Shown here: positions 44,987 to 54,445 of the stretch, in pieces
Position numbering within the stretch: the stretch's first letter is position 1
Layout: each line of letters opens with the position of its first letter
NCBI RefSeq assembly: GCF_020564935.1
Contig: NZ_JAJCXB010000016.1
Span: 62,001-126,000 of the forward strand
Direction of reading: 5' to 3'
Source: Streptomyces pinistramenti
GTDB lineage: Bacteria > Actinomycetota > Actinomycetes > Streptomycetales > Streptomycetaceae
DNA length: 64,000 nt
Notes under the pieces: generated by a model
Database searches by the model: none
What the model was told of the DNA's origin: nothing
The model's input: only the letters and a program-made list of their open reading frames with translations
Translations under genes and position numbers: made by a program

Positions 44987-45574
44987 TTATGCGGCCTTCA
45001 CCATAGCGACAAAGAACGCGTGCACCCGGTGGTCGCCGGTCAGCTCCGGGTGGAAAGACGTGGCGAGGACGTTACCTTGCCGGACGGCCACCGTGTGCCC
45101 GCCGTACGTCGCCAGTACGTCTGCCGCGGCGCCGACCGACTCCACCCAGGGCGCCCGGATGAAGACGCCCTGCACCGGGCCGCCCGGGATGCCGGCCATC
45201 TCGATGGCGGCCTCGAAGGACTCGTTCTGCCGTCCGAAGGCGTTCCGGCGCACGATCATGTCGACGCCGCCGAGCGTCTCCTGGTCCTCGCGGGCGTCCA
45301 GCAGCTTGTCCGCGACCATGATCATGCCGGCGCAGGTGCCGTAGACCGGCTTGCCGGCCCGTACGAACGCGCGCAGCGGCTCCAGCATCCCGAAGCTGAC
45401 CGCGAGCTTGGACATGGTGGTGGACTCGCCGCCGGGGACGACCAGGCCGTCGAGCCCGGCCAGCTCCTCGGGACGGCGTACCGGCCTGGCCAGGGCGTCC
45501 GCATCGGCGAGCGCCACGAGGTGCTCACGGACGTCGCCCTGGAGGGCCAGCACGCCGATGGTGGGGGTGCTCAT
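44987..45574 (-). CDS. pdxT: pyridoxal 5'-phosphate synthase glutaminase subunit PdxT
   Basis: Supplies ammonia from glutamine to PdxS for PLP synthesis. 195 residues. Class I glutaminase signatures: GGES at 48-51, nucleophile Cys81 in YGTCAGMI, and the His/Glu pair in SFHPEL. ATG at 45574, 8 bases after the pdxS stop. The long in-frame upstream stretch is a pdxS shadow. Confidence 0.96.
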   Translation of the reverse strand: MSTPTIGVLALQGDVREHLVALADADALARPVRRPEELAGLDGLVVPGGESTTMSKLAVSFGMLEPLRAFVRAGKPVYGTCAGMIMVADKLLDAREDQETLGGVDMIVRRNAFGRQNESFEAAIEMAGIPGGPVQGVFIRAPWVESVGAAADVLATYGGHTVAVRQGNVLATSFHPELTGDHRVHAFFVAMVKAA

Positions 45575-45582
45575 CTCCTGCC

Positions 45583-46494
45583 TTACCAGCCGCGGTTGGC
45601 GTAGCGCTCGGACTCGGGGAGGGTGTCGCAGTTGATGCCGACCATGGCCTCGCCGAGGTTGCGGGAGACGTCCGCGATGACCTTCGGGTCGTCGTAGAAG
45701 GTGGTGGCCTTCACGATCGCGGCAGCACGCTTGGCCGGGTCGCCCGACTTGAAGATGCCGGAGCCGACGAAGACGCCCTCGGCGCCGAGCTGGCGCATCA
45801 GGGCCGCGTCGGCCGGGGTCGCCACGCCGCCGGCGGAGAACAGCACGACCGGCAGCTTGCCCAGCTCGGCGACCTCCTTGACCAGCTCGTACGGGGCGCG
45901 CAGCTCCTTGGCCGCGGCGAACAGCTCGTTGTTGTCGTAGCCGCGCAGCCGGGCGATCTCGCCCTTGATCTGCCGCATGTGGCGGACCGCCTCGACGACG
46001 TTGCCGGTGCCGGCCTCGCCCTTGGAGCGGATCATGGCCGCGCCCTCGGCGATCCGGCGCAGCGCCTCGCCCAGGTTGGTGGCACCGCACACGAAGGGGG
46101 TGGTGAAGGCCCACTTGTCGGAGTGGTTGACCTCGTCGGCCGGGGTGAGGACCTCGGACTCGTCGATGTAGTCGACGCCGAGCGACTGGAGCACCTGGGC
46201 CTCGACGATGTGGCCGATGCGGGACTTGGCCATGACCGGGATGGAGACCGCGTTGATGATGCCGTCGATCATGTCGGGGTCGGACATCCGGGCCACGCCG
46301 CCGTCCTTGCGGATGTCGGCGGGCACCCGCTCCAGGGCCATGACGGCGACCGCGCCGGCGTCCTCGGCGATCTTCGCCTCTTCCGGCGTGACGACGTCCA
46401 TGATCACGCCGCCCTTGAGCTGCTCGGCCATGCCGCGCTTGACGCGTGCGGTTCCGGTCTCGGGGTGCTGGGGCGTGGTGGGCGTGCTGGACAC
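45583..46494 (-). CDS. pdxS: pyridoxal 5'-phosphate synthase lyase subunit PdxS
   Basis: Builds PLP from ribose 5-phosphate, glyceraldehyde 3-phosphate and ammonia as a double hexameric (beta/alpha)8 barrel. 303 residues, highly conserved, with [31 protein letters not shown] (lysine swing region) and [23 protein letters not shown] at 46494 has GAGG seven bases upstream; another GTG at 46506 is in frame but less well placed. Operon with pdxT. Confidence 0.96.
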   Translation of the reverse strand: MSSTPTTPQHPETGTARVKRGMAEQLKGGVIMDVVTPEEAKIAEDAGAVAVMALERVPADIRKDGGVARMSDPDMIDGIINAVSIPVMAKSRIGHIVEAQVLQSLGVDYIDESEVLTPADEVNHSDKWAFTTPFVCGATNLGEALRRIAEGAAMIRSKGEAGTGNVVEAVRHMRQIKGEIARLRGYDNNELFAAAKELRAPYELVKEVAELGKLPVVLFSAGGVATPADAALMRQLGAEGVFVGSGIFKSGDPAKRAAAIVKATTFYDDPKVIADVSRNLGEAMVGINCDTLPESERYANRGW

Positions 46495-46602
46495 TGTTGA
46501 CCTCACTCAGTGCGGGTGTGTGGGCTTCTCCACCCACACAACCGTTTGTGAGGGGCCCGCGGAAAGGGCCAATTAGCGGCCGGTGGCTCGTCGCTCCCCA
46601 AG

Positions 46603-47148
46603 TCAGGAGCCTGCGGGCCGGTCGCCGATGGCGGCCGGTGGCTCGTCGTCCATCTCGAAGGCGAGCGGGAACGGGGCGTGCCCGGCGAGCCGGAAGTAGC
46701 GGACGACCCGGTGGCGGCGGACGGCGCGGGCGGCCCGTACGGCGTCGTTGTGGAAGCGGCGCGCCATGGGGACGCGGCGGATCGCGGCGGTGAGTTCGGT
46801 GAGCGTCTGCGCGCCGCCCGGTGCCTCGCGGACCGCCGCCAGCTGCGCCTCCTCACCGAGGGTGGCGCGCAATGCCTGGGTCAGCTCGCTCTCGGCGACC
46901 TCACGGTGGTCCTCCTCGGCCTGCCGGGCCTCGTGTGCCGCCTGGTAGAGGACGATCGAGGCCGCGGGGTCGAGGACGCCCGATGTGCCGATCTCCTGGG
47001 CGACCGAAGCGCGCCGCAGCAGTTGCGCGTCGAGCGCCGCCCTGGCCGCGTCGATGCGGGCGTGCAGGCGGTCGAGGCGGCCGGCCGTCCAGCTCAGGTA
47101 GATGCCGACGAGGACGACGACGGCCGCGATCCAGATGAAAGTGGTCAC
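46603..47148 (-). CDS. LemA-like membrane protein
   Basis: 181 residues. An N-terminal membrane helix (FIWIAAVVVLVGIYLSW) is followed by a long helical domain (RLDRLHARIDAARAALDAQLLRRASVAQEI) with LemA-like spacing and a C-terminal segment (RRFHNDAVRAARAVRRHRVVRYFRLAG) that parallels the LemA end. Function unknown. It sits after pimA (87 bases) and before pdxS, on the same strand. The LemA call is by pattern only. Confidence 0.65.
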   Translation of the reverse strand: MTTFIWIAAVVVLVGIYLSWTAGRLDRLHARIDAARAALDAQLLRRASVAQEIGTSGVLDPAASIVLYQAAHEARQAEEDHREVAESELTQALRATLGEEAQLAAVREAPGGAQTLTELTAAIRRVPMARRFHNDAVRAARAVRRHRVVRYFRLAGHAPFPLAFEMDDEPPAAIGDRPAGS

Positions 47149-47235
47149 GCCGGGTCACGTTACCGGGCCGTCGCGCCCGGCCGGTCCGCCCGCGTACGCC
47201 GCCGGGCGCGGGCCCTTCGCTCCGCTCCCGGGAGG

Positions 47236-48438
47236 TCAGTCCTTGGCCAGGCCCCAGCGGGCGCGCAGCCCGGCGCGTTCGTCGGCGGCCACGGACGCGG
47301 CACCGTCGGTGACCGTCTCGTAGACGGCGAGGATGTCGGCGCCGACCGTCGACCAGTCGAAGCGGCGTACGTGCCGGGATCCGTGCGCGCGCAGTTCGGC
47401 CCGCCGTGCGGGGTCGCCCAGCAGCCGTACCGCGGCCGCCGCCAGCGCGTCGGCGTCCTCGTTCGCGAACAGCTCGCCCGCCGCGCCCTGGTCGAGTACC
47501 TGGGCGAAGGCGTCGAGATCGCTGGCGAGGACGGGTGCGCCCGCCGACATCGCCTCGACGAGGATGATGCCGAACGATTCGCCGCCGGTGTTCGGGGCGA
47601 CGTAGAGGTCGACGCTGCGCAGCAGCCGCGCCTTGTCCTCGTCGCTGACCATGCCGAGGAATTCGACCCGGGAGCGCAGCGCGGCGGGCAGCCCGGCGAC
47701 CGCCTCTTCCTCGTCGCCGCGGCCGGCCACCAGCAGCCGGGCGTGCGGGATCTCGGCGAGGATCGCGGGCAGCGCCTTCATCAGGACCGGCAGGCCCTTG
47801 CGGGGTTCGTCGATCCGCCCGATGAAGCCGATCGTGCCCGCCCGCGGCCCGCCGCCCTCGTCCTGGCCGCGCGCCGCCGCCGACTGCCACTCGGGCTTCG
47901 GCTCGGCGTCGGCGAAGAAGTCGACGTCCACGCCGTTGGGGATGACCACCGCGTCCCCGCCGAGGTGTTCGACCAGCGTGCGCCTGGCGTACTCGCTGAC
48001 CGCGATCCGCGCGCTGATCTTCTCCAGCGCGGGCTGCAGGATCGGGTACGCGGCGATCATCGCCCGGGAGCGCGGATTGGAGGTGTGGAAGGTCGCCACG
48101 ATCGGGCCCTGCGCGGCCCAGCAGGCGAGCAGGCCGAGCGAGGGGGATGCCGGTTCGTGGATGTGGATGACGTCGAAGGCGCCGCTCTGGAGCCAGCGGC
48201 GGACCCGGGCGGCGGACAGGAAGCCGAAGTTCAGCCGGGCGACCGAGCCGTTGTACGGGACGGGCACGGCGCGTCCCGCGGAGACGACGTAGGGCGGCAG
48301 CGGCGTCTCGTCGTCCGCGGGGGCCAGGACGGAGACCTCGTGGCCGAGCCGGATGAGGTGTTCGGCGAGGTCGCGGATGTGGAACTGGACGCCGCCCGGG
48401 ACGTCCCAGGCGTAGGGGCAGACGATGCCGATTCTCAC
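47236..48438 (-). CDS. pimA: phosphatidylinositol mannosyltransferase (GT4), PimA-like
   Basis: Transfers mannose from GDP-mannose to phosphatidylinositol on the inner face of the membrane. 400 residues, GT-B fold. N-terminal GIVCPYAWDVPGGVQFHI glycine loop, IHIHEPASPSL, and GFIGRIDEPRKGLPVLM at the domain linker; the E-x7-E motif is in GESFGIILVEAMSAG. GTG at 48438 overlaps the acyltransferase stop by 4 bases (GTGA). Order pgsA-acyltransferase-pimA equals that of the mycobacterial PIM locus. Confidence 0.92.
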   Translation of the reverse strand: MRIGIVCPYAWDVPGGVQFHIRDLAEHLIRLGHEVSVLAPADDETPLPPYVVSAGRAVPVPYNGSVARLNFGFLSAARVRRWLQSGAFDVIHIHEPASPSLGLLACWAAQGPIVATFHTSNPRSRAMIAAYPILQPALEKISARIAVSEYARRTLVEHLGGDAVVIPNGVDVDFFADAEPKPEWQSAAARGQDEGGGPRAGTIGFIGRIDEPRKGLPVLMKALPAILAEIPHARLLVAGRGDEEEAVAGLPAALRSRVEFLGMVSDEDKARLLRSVDLYVAPNTGGESFGIILVEAMSAGAPVLASDLDAFAQVLDQGAAGELFANEDADALAAAAVRLLGDPARRAELRAHGSRHVRRFDWSTVGADILAVYETVTDGAASVAADERAGLRARWGLAKD

Positions 48439-49379
48439 GGCGTCTCCGTTCCGCGGGCCGCGTCGCGCGGCTCCAGGTCGGCGAGCCACAGGCGTTGCAG
48501 CATGTGCCAGTCCTCGGGGTGGCCGGCGATGCCGGAGGCGAAGGCGTCGGCGAGCGACTGGGTCATCGCCGCGGCCTTCTCGGCGCGGGTTCCGGTCTCC
48601 GGGACGCCGATCTCGGGGTGGACCCGGCCGCGCATGATCGGGGTGTCGTCGTACCAGAGGGTGACCGGCAGCAGCATGGCGCCGGTCTGTACGGCGAGCA
48701 TCGCGGGCCCGGCCGGCATCTTCGCGGCGCCGCCGAAGAACGTGACCTCGATGCCGGAGCTGGACAGGTCGCGGTCGGCGACCAGGCAGACCAGGCCGCC
48801 GGACCGCAGCCGCCGGGCGAGGGTGCCGAAGGCGGCGCCCCCGGTGTGCGGCAGCACCTCCATGCCCAGGCCCTCGCGGTAGGCGACGAACCGGTCGTAG
48901 AGGCTTTCCGGCTTGAGGCGTTCGGCGACGGTGGTGAAGGGGACGCCGAGCTTGGTGGTGACCCAGACACCCGCGAGGTCGTAGTTGCCCATGTGGGGCA
49001 GGGCGAGGATGACACCGCGGTCGCTCTTGAGGCCCTCTTCCAGGTGGTGCACGTCCTGCGGGGTGAAACCCGCCCTTATCCGGTCCTTGCTCCAGGCAGG
49101 CAGCCGGAAGGACTCCATCCAGTAGCGCATGTAGGAGCGCATGCCGGCCCGGGACAGCTGGGCGAGGCGCTGCGGCGAGGCATCCGGGACGACCCGGGCG
49201 AGGTTGGCCTCCAGGCGCAGGACGCCCTTGCCGCGGCGCTTCCAGGCCGTGTCGGCGATGCGCCGGCCCAGGCGTACCGCGACGCCTTCGGGCAGCTTCT
49301 TGACGGTGCTCCAGCCCAGTCCGTACAGGCTGTCGGTGAGCTTCTCGGTGTCGATGAGCGGTCGGCCGGTGCGGCTCAT
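48435..49379 (-). CDS. PIM lipid A-type acyltransferase (LpxL/HtrB family)
   Basis: Membrane-associated acyltransferase expected to acylate phosphatidylinositol mannoside, as Rv2611c does. 314 residues. The catalytic HxxxxD is in LALPHMGNYDLAGVW, and LVADRDLSSSGIEVTFFG follows as in the family. An N-terminal amphipathic region probably attaches it to the membrane. It overlaps pgsA and pimA by 4 bases each, so the three proteins should be made together. Confidence 0.9.
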   Translation of the reverse strand: MSRTGRPLIDTEKLTDSLYGLGWSTVKKLPEGVAVRLGRRIADTAWKRRGKGVLRLEANLARVVPDASPQRLAQLSRAGMRSYMRYWMESFRLPAWSKDRIRAGFTPQDVHHLEEGLKSDRGVILALPHMGNYDLAGVWVTTKLGVPFTTVAERLKPESLYDRFVAYREGLGMEVLPHTGGAAFGTLARRLRSGGLVCLVADRDLSSSGIEVTFFGGAAKMPAGPAMLAVQTGAMLLPVTLWYDDTPIMRGRVHPEIGVPETGTRAEKAAAMTQSLADAFASGIAGHPEDWHMLQRLWLADLEPRDAARGTETP

Positions 49380-50032
49380 GCGCCGTTCCCCCCTTGTGCG
49401 ACGGCGTCGGCCTCGGCCGATTCACGGCGTACGGTCACCACGCGCTGGGCGAGCGTGACGGCGCTGCCGATGGCGACGACCCACAGGGCGAGCGGCAGCA
49501 GGATCTGGACGCCCGGCACCCCGAAGGCGTGCAGCCCGGACAGACCGCAGGCCACCAGCGAGATGACCAGCCGCTCGGCGCGCTCCACCAGGCCGTTGAC
49601 GTTCACCGGCAGCCCGATGGCCTCGCCGCGCGCCTTGGTGTACGAGACCACCTGGCCGCTGGCGAGGCAGAAGATCGCCATCGCGCAGAGCATCTGGCTG
49701 TCGCCGCCCCCGGCGTACCAGAGGGCGAGGCCGCCGAAGATCGCGGAGTCGGCGACCCGGTCGAGGGTGGAGTCGAGGAAGGCGCCCCAGCGGCTGGACC
49801 GGCCCAGTTGCCGTGCCATGTTGCCGTCGACCAGGTCGGAGAAGACGAACAGGGTGATGACGACCGTGCCCCAGAAGAATTCACCGCGGGGGTAGAAGAC
49901 CAGGGCACCGGCCACCACGCCTCCGGTCCCGACGAGGGTGACCGCGTCCGGGCTGACCCCGAGACGGATGAGCAGGGCGGCGAACGGCGTGAGAACACGC
50001 GTGAAGAACGCACGCGCGTACTTGTTCAGCAT
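49376..50032 (-). CDS. pgsA: phosphatidylinositol phosphate synthase (CDP-alcohol phosphatidyltransferase)
   Basis: Joins CDP-diacylglycerol to inositol phosphate, the first PI step in actinobacteria. 218 residues with about six membrane segments. The CDP-alcohol motif D-G-x2-A-R-x8-G-x3-D-x3-D is complete in VDGNMARQLGRSSRWGAFLD plus STLD. ATG at 50032 with GGAAGG upstream; a longer frame is a shadow. First gene of the PIM unit. The call as PI rather than PG synthase rests on gene context. Confidence 0.9.
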   Translation of the reverse strand: MLNKYARAFFTRVLTPFAALLIRLGVSPDAVTLVGTGGVVAGALVFYPRGEFFWGTVVITLFVFSDLVDGNMARQLGRSSRWGAFLDSTLDRVADSAIFGGLALWYAGGGDSQMLCAMAIFCLASGQVVSYTKARGEAIGLPVNVNGLVERAERLVISLVACGLSGLHAFGVPGVQILLPLALWVVAIGSAVTLAQRVVTVRRESAEADAVAQGGNGA

Positions 50033-50296
50033 GGCCTTCCCGGAGGGTTGAAACGGGCCGCGCGGTCGATGGGCCACCGGCTGGCCCATCGTAGCCAGGC
50101 GCCCGCGGACCGCTGCGGACGCATCGCGGCACGGGGTGCAACGGGCGGGGCACGGGGCTGCGGGCCCCGCGGAGCCCAGGTGCGCGGCCGCCGGGCGGGC
50201 CCCGGCCGTGCCGCCCCCGTGTGCCACGTATGGACGCGGCATGACGGCGGTGGAAAGCTCGAATCACCGCAAAGTGTCGACCTGGAGGCGAGACAC

Positions 50297-52495
50297 ATGA
50301 GCGAGAAGACGGGTACACGTCCGGGAGCCGCCGGAAGGGCACCGGCGGCCGGCCACCCCACAGCCCTGCGGAACGTGGTGCTGGTCGGCCACAGTGGATC
50401 GGGCAAGACCACCCTGGTGGAGGCGCTGGCACTGGCCTCGGGCGCGGTCAACCGCGCGGGCCGGGTCGAGGACGGCGGCTCGCTGTCGGACTACGACGAG
50501 ATCGAGCACCGCAGGCAGCGCTCCGTCCAGCTGTCCCTGGTGCCTGTGGAGTGGGAGGGCGCCAAGATCAATGTGCTGGACACCCCCGGATACGCCGATT
50601 TCGTCGGGGAGTTGAGGGCCGGTCTGCGAGCGGCGGACGCGGCCCTCTTCGTGGTCTCGGCGGCGGACGGCGTGGCCGGGGCCACCCGTACGATCTGGGA
50701 CGAATGCGCGGCGGTCGGCATGCCGCGGGCACTGGTCATCACCCACCTCGAAGCGGCCCGTGCCGACTTCGACGGGATGACCGAACTGTGCCGCGACGCC
50801 TTCGGCGGCGAGGATCCGGACGCCGTCCTCCCCCTTTATCTCCCCCTGTACGGCACTCCGGGCGCCGACGGCCACGCCCCCGTGCACGGCCTGATCGGCC
50901 TGCTCACCCAGCGCGTCTTCGACTACTCGTCGGGCGAGCGCACCGAGCGCGAACCGACCGCGGACGAGCTGCCGGTGATCGCCGAGGCCCGCGGCCGGCT
51001 CATCGAGGGGATCATCGCCGAGAGCGAGGACGAGACCCTGATGGACCGCTACCTGGGCGGTGAGGAGATCGACGTCAAGACCCTCATCGGGGATCTGGAA
51101 ACGGCGGTCGCCCGCGGGACGTTCCATCCGGTGCTCGCCGCGGCCCCGGCACCCGAGGGCGCCCGGCAGGGCCTGGGCACCGTCGAACTGCTCGACCTGA
51201 TCACCCGCGGCTTCCCGACGCCCGCCGAACGCGAGGCGCCGGGGGTCACCGGCACCGACGGATCCCCGCGGCCCCCGCTGACCTGCGACCCGGCCGGGCC
51301 GCTCGCCGCCGAGGTGGTCAAGACCTCGTCCGATCCGTATGTCGGCAGGATCTCGCTGGTCCGGGTCTTCTCCGGCACCCTGCGTCCGGACGAGACCGTG
51401 CACGTCTCGGGGCACGGTCTGGAGGACCGCGGCCATGAGGACCACGACGTCGACGAGCGGGTGGGCGCGCTGTCCACGCCGTTCGGGAAGCAGCAACGGC
51501 CGCTGTCGCAGGCCGTCGCCGGCGATCTGGCGTGCGTGGCGAAATTGACCCGCGCCGAGACCGGCGACACCCTCTCGGCCAAGGACGCCCCGCTGCTGAT
51601 GGCACCGTGGGCGATGCCCGACCCGCAGCTGCCGGTCGCGATCCAGGCGCACAGCAAGGCCGACGAGGACAAGCTCTCGCACGGCCTGGCGCGGCTGGTG
51701 GCGGAGGATCCGACGATGCGTCTGGAGCACCATCCGCACACCCGTCAAGTGGTGCTGTGGTGCCTGGGCGAGGCGCATGCCGATGTGGCGCTGGAGAGGC
51801 TGCGCGCCCGCTACGGCGTGCAGGTGGACACCGTCACGCACATGGTGTCGCTGCGGGAGACCTTCGCCGGCATGGCACCGGGTCGCGGCCGGCATGTGAA
51901 ACAGTCCGGCGGCCACGGCCAGTTCGCGATCTGCGAGATCGAGGTGGAGCCGCTGCCGGGCGGCGCCGGCATCGAGTTCGCCGACAAGGTCGTGGGCGGC
52001 GCGGTGCCGCGGCAGTTCATCCCGTCCGTGGAGAAGGGCATCCGCGCCCAGGCGGCGCTCGGGGTGGCCGCCGGTTATCCGCTCACCGACGTCCGCGTCA
52101 CGCTGCTGGACGGCAAGGCGCACTCGGTGGATTCGTCGGACGCCGCGTTCCAGACGGCGGGGGCGCTGGCGCTGCGCGACGCGGCGGCGCAGGCCCGGAT
52201 CGATCTCCTCGAACCGGTCGCCGAGGTCGCGGTGTTGATTCCGGACGAATTCGTCGGGCCGGTGATGAGCGACCTGTCGGGTCGGCGCGGCCGGGTGGTG
52301 GGCACCGAGCAGTCGGGGGCGGACCGTACGCTGGTGCGCGCGGAGGTCCCGGAGACGGAGATCGGCAGGTACGCGGTCGATCTGCGGTCGCTCTCGCACG
52401 GCACAGGACAGTTCTCCCGCACCTATCTGCGGCACGAGCCGATGCCGCCGCAGCTCTCCGGCAAGCTGCGGGAGCAGGCGGAAAACGGCGCATAG
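50297..52495 (+). CDS. elongation factor G-like protein (EF-G-2 type)
   Basis: 732 residues with EF-G domains I-V. The P-loop is GHSGSGKT at 31-38, but other G motifs diverge: the catalytic His of DTPGH is Tyr99 (DTPGYADF), the NKxD motif is replaced by ITHLE (148-152), and the switch I RGITI is RRQRSVQ. Domain IV/V segments RETFAGMAPGRGRHVKQSGGHGQF-type and SDLSGRRGRV are EF-G-like. This is the EF-G-2 subfamily (M. tuberculosis fusA2 type), with weak or altered GTPase expected; its role is unclear. ATG 50297 with GGAGG upstream; an open frame reaching back to 49394 is pgsA shadow. Monocistronic. Confidence 0.9.
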   Translation: MSEKTGTRPGAAGRAPAAGHPTALRNVVLVGHSGSGKTTLVEALALASGAVNRAGRVEDGGSLSDYDEIEHRRQRSVQLSLVPVEWEGAKINVLDTPGYADFVGELRAGLRAADAALFVVSAADGVAGATRTIWDECAAVGMPRALVITHLEAARADFDGMTELCRDAFGGEDPDAVLPLYLPLYGTPGADGHAPVHGLIGLLTQRVFDYSSGERTEREPTADELPVIAEARGRLIEGIIAESEDETLMDRYLGGEEIDVKTLIGDLETAVARGTFHPVLAAAPAPEGARQGLGTVELLDLITRGFPTPAEREAPGVTGTDGSPRPPLTCDPAGPLAAEVVKTSSDPYVGRISLVRVFSGTLRPDETVHVSGHGLEDRGHEDHDVDERVGALSTPFGKQQRPLSQAVAGDLACVAKLTRAETGDTLSAKDAPLLMAPWAMPDPQLPVAIQAHSKADEDKLSHGLARLVAEDPTMRLEHHPHTRQVVLWCLGEAHADVALERLRARYGVQVDTVTHMVSLRETFAGMAPGRGRHVKQSGGHGQFAICEIEVEPLPGGAGIEFADKVVGGAVPRQFIPSVEKGIRAQAALGVAAGYPLTDVRVTLLDGKAHSVDSSDAAFQTAGALALRDAAAQARIDLLEPVAEVAVLIPDEFVGPVMSDLSGRRGRVVGTEQSGADRTLVRAEVPETEIGRYAVDLRSLSHGTGQFSRTYLRHEPMPPQLSGKLREQAENGA

Positions 52496-52641
52496 TCAAC
52501 GGTTCGTCAGCCGCTGTCCGACTCAACTCCCTTGAGCGGGACGGCGGCTGTACGCTGAGGTCACAGGCTCGGCAGGTGTGCCGTGGGCGGTAGTCGGGAA
52601 TGAGCCGCAGCAGCAGATGTGGGCGGCGATGGGGGCGGGCA

Positions 52642-54297
52642 GTGGCAGCAGACGGCTTCGACTTCAGTCCTGGGGCGCAGGTACCGCTCTCGGGCGGCGC
52701 CGGGCAGACCGCAGCGACGCAGGCGCTGGCCTCGGCCGCGTACCGGGACAGCCCGCTCGACGACATCTCGAAGGCGGACTCGGATTCCAGCAAGTCCGAC
52801 ATCAAGAAGCCGAAGCTGTCGCTGTTCGCACCGAACCTGGGCGAGGCGTTCTCCCGTGCCGTGCAGGTACGGATGCTCGGCGGCGGCCGCAAGGCCCTCA
52901 TCCAGTCCTTCGGGACGGAACCGCAGACCATCGTCGAGCACTGCCTGGCCGCCACCCGCATCCGTAAGCAGCGGGACGCCAAACTGACGCTGATCATGGT
53001 GGTGTTCGGCGTGGTCTTTCTGCCGGGCGTGCTGCTGTGGCTGGGCGCCTTCCAGCTCAAGAAGGCGCTCGGCAAGGACGGCAAGGGCACTTCGGTGATG
53101 GGCGGGGCGCTGCTCCTCGCGCTCGCGGTGGCCGGCGTGGTCCTCCTGGTCAAGCTCCCGTTCAACGGCTTCTGGCCGCTGTACGCGCGCGGCGCGCTGA
53201 TCGCCCCGGTCGTCGGCTGGTGGATCGCCAAGCAGATCTGCGAGCGGACGGCCGTGATACTGCGCGGCGCGTGGAAGGGACTGCTCGACGGCGGCGGCGT
53301 GGGCGCGAAGATCCCCGAGGCGGTACCGGGCGACCCGAACGAGATCGCGGCCGAAACGCTGCGGCACAACCTCGCCAAGCTCTCCGCCGAGCAGCGCAGC
53401 AACGTCGTCTTCTACGCCGGCCCCCGCGGGATACTCGGCATGGGCACCCGCTGGGGCAGCTGGCAGCTGGCCGAGGAGCTGAAGCCGGCGAAGGAAGGCA
53501 CCGAGATCCATCCGTTCCGCAGCTGGGACGTGATCCGGGTGATCCACGACCGGCTGCGGCTGCTGGAGCGCAGCCCGCTGCACACCGGTGGTTTCCAGCA
53601 GCCGCCGCAGGTGCGCCACTGGATCGTCGCGCCGGTCGGCGAAAAGGCCAAGGACGTCTCCCGCCCGGACGGCACGGACACCGACGCGTTCCAGATCCGT
53701 GGCCACGAGATAGAGCGGATCTGCAACGAGCAGCAGTTCGGCAGCGGCAACCGCCATTACCTGGGCGTCCAATTCGTCCTCTGGGACGGCCAGTTGGTGC
53801 TCACCCTCCTCATTACGGTCACGGTGCTGCACGAAACGCTGCGCATCGAGGTCACCGGCCATGCCCTGGGGCCGGTCAACTCCCTGTTCACCAGCAAGCC
53901 GTCGCCGAAAACCAAGGACGTCGCCAAGGTCGTCAAGTTCTGGGAGACCAGGACGCAGACGCTGCCGCTGATCGAGCCCGGCGAGGTCGTCCGGCTCGCG
54001 GCCCGTGCGCCGCTGACGTGGTTCCCGCCGGTACTGGATTTCCTGGGCGGGAAGCTGGCTCTCCCCGAACCGTTCGGGCTGCGCCACGTCTGGGCGGACA
54101 AGCCCTGGCGGCACCGCTTCATGGCCGACGACGCGCTGCGCGCCGCGACCCCCGTGCTGCGTACGGTCCACGCCGCCGCCATGAGCGTGCTCAAGGAGAA
54201 CGGCGTGGACACCGAGCGCTTCAACAACCGCTCGCTGGTCCTCAGCGGCATGGTCCAGGGCGCGGAGCCGGGGAAGGCGGACGAGTACAACGCGTAG
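52642..54297 (+). CDS. unrecognised multi-pass membrane protein
   Basis: 551 residues from the GTG at 52642; an ATG at 52600 in the same frame adds an Arg-rich start. After a ~110-residue soluble part (LSLFAPNLGEAFSRAVQVRMLGGG) come two or three membrane helices (LIMVVFGVVFLPGVLLWLG, GALLLALAVAGVVLLV, and GALIAPVVGWWIA), then a large soluble domain with FYAGPRGILGMGTRWGSW. A second hydrophobic stretch (QLVLTLLITVTVLHETL) lies around residue 395. No known domain recognised. It follows the EF-G-2 gene by 146 bases and may have its own promoter. Confidence 0.8.
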   Translation: MAADGFDFSPGAQVPLSGGAGQTAATQALASAAYRDSPLDDISKADSDSSKSDIKKPKLSLFAPNLGEAFSRAVQVRMLGGGRKALIQSFGTEPQTIVEHCLAATRIRKQRDAKLTLIMVVFGVVFLPGVLLWLGAFQLKKALGKDGKGTSVMGGALLLALAVAGVVLLVKLPFNGFWPLYARGALIAPVVGWWIAKQICERTAVILRGAWKGLLDGGGVGAKIPEAVPGDPNEIAAETLRHNLAKLSAEQRSNVVFYAGPRGILGMGTRWGSWQLAEELKPAKEGTEIHPFRSWDVIRVIHDRLRLLERSPLHTGGFQQPPQVRHWIVAPVGEKAKDVSRPDGTDTDAFQIRGHEIERICNEQQFGSGNRHYLGVQFVLWDGQLVLTLLITVTVLHETLRIEVTGHALGPVNSLFTSKPSPKTKDVAKVVKFWETRTQTLPLIEPGEVVRLAARAPLTWFPPVLDFLGGKLALPEPFGLRHVWADKPWRHRFMADDALRAATPVLRTVHAAAMSVLKENGVDTERFNNRSLVLSGMVQGAEPGKADEYNA

Positions 54298-54445
54298 GGG
54301 TTCGGGCGCGTTTCGCACGTCACCGCAGTGTCGCGGCCCTCGCCACCCGGGCGCCGCCGCCCGGGAACATGCGGCGGCACCGCCTCGTTGACCCGGCACC
54401 CACCGTTCTTCCGGTTCCCCGAACCGCGAACCCCGAGGGAGTGCC

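Noticed and set aside
49394..50296. N-terminal extension of the EF-G-2 frame
   Set aside because: The extension is antisense to pgsA; the ATG at 50297 has a good GGAGG site and the family N-terminus.
50264..52435. 723-codon minus-strand open frame opposite the EF-G-2 gene
   Set aside because: Arg/Gly/His-rich shadow; EF-G-2 on the plus strand has clear motifs and a ribosome-binding site.
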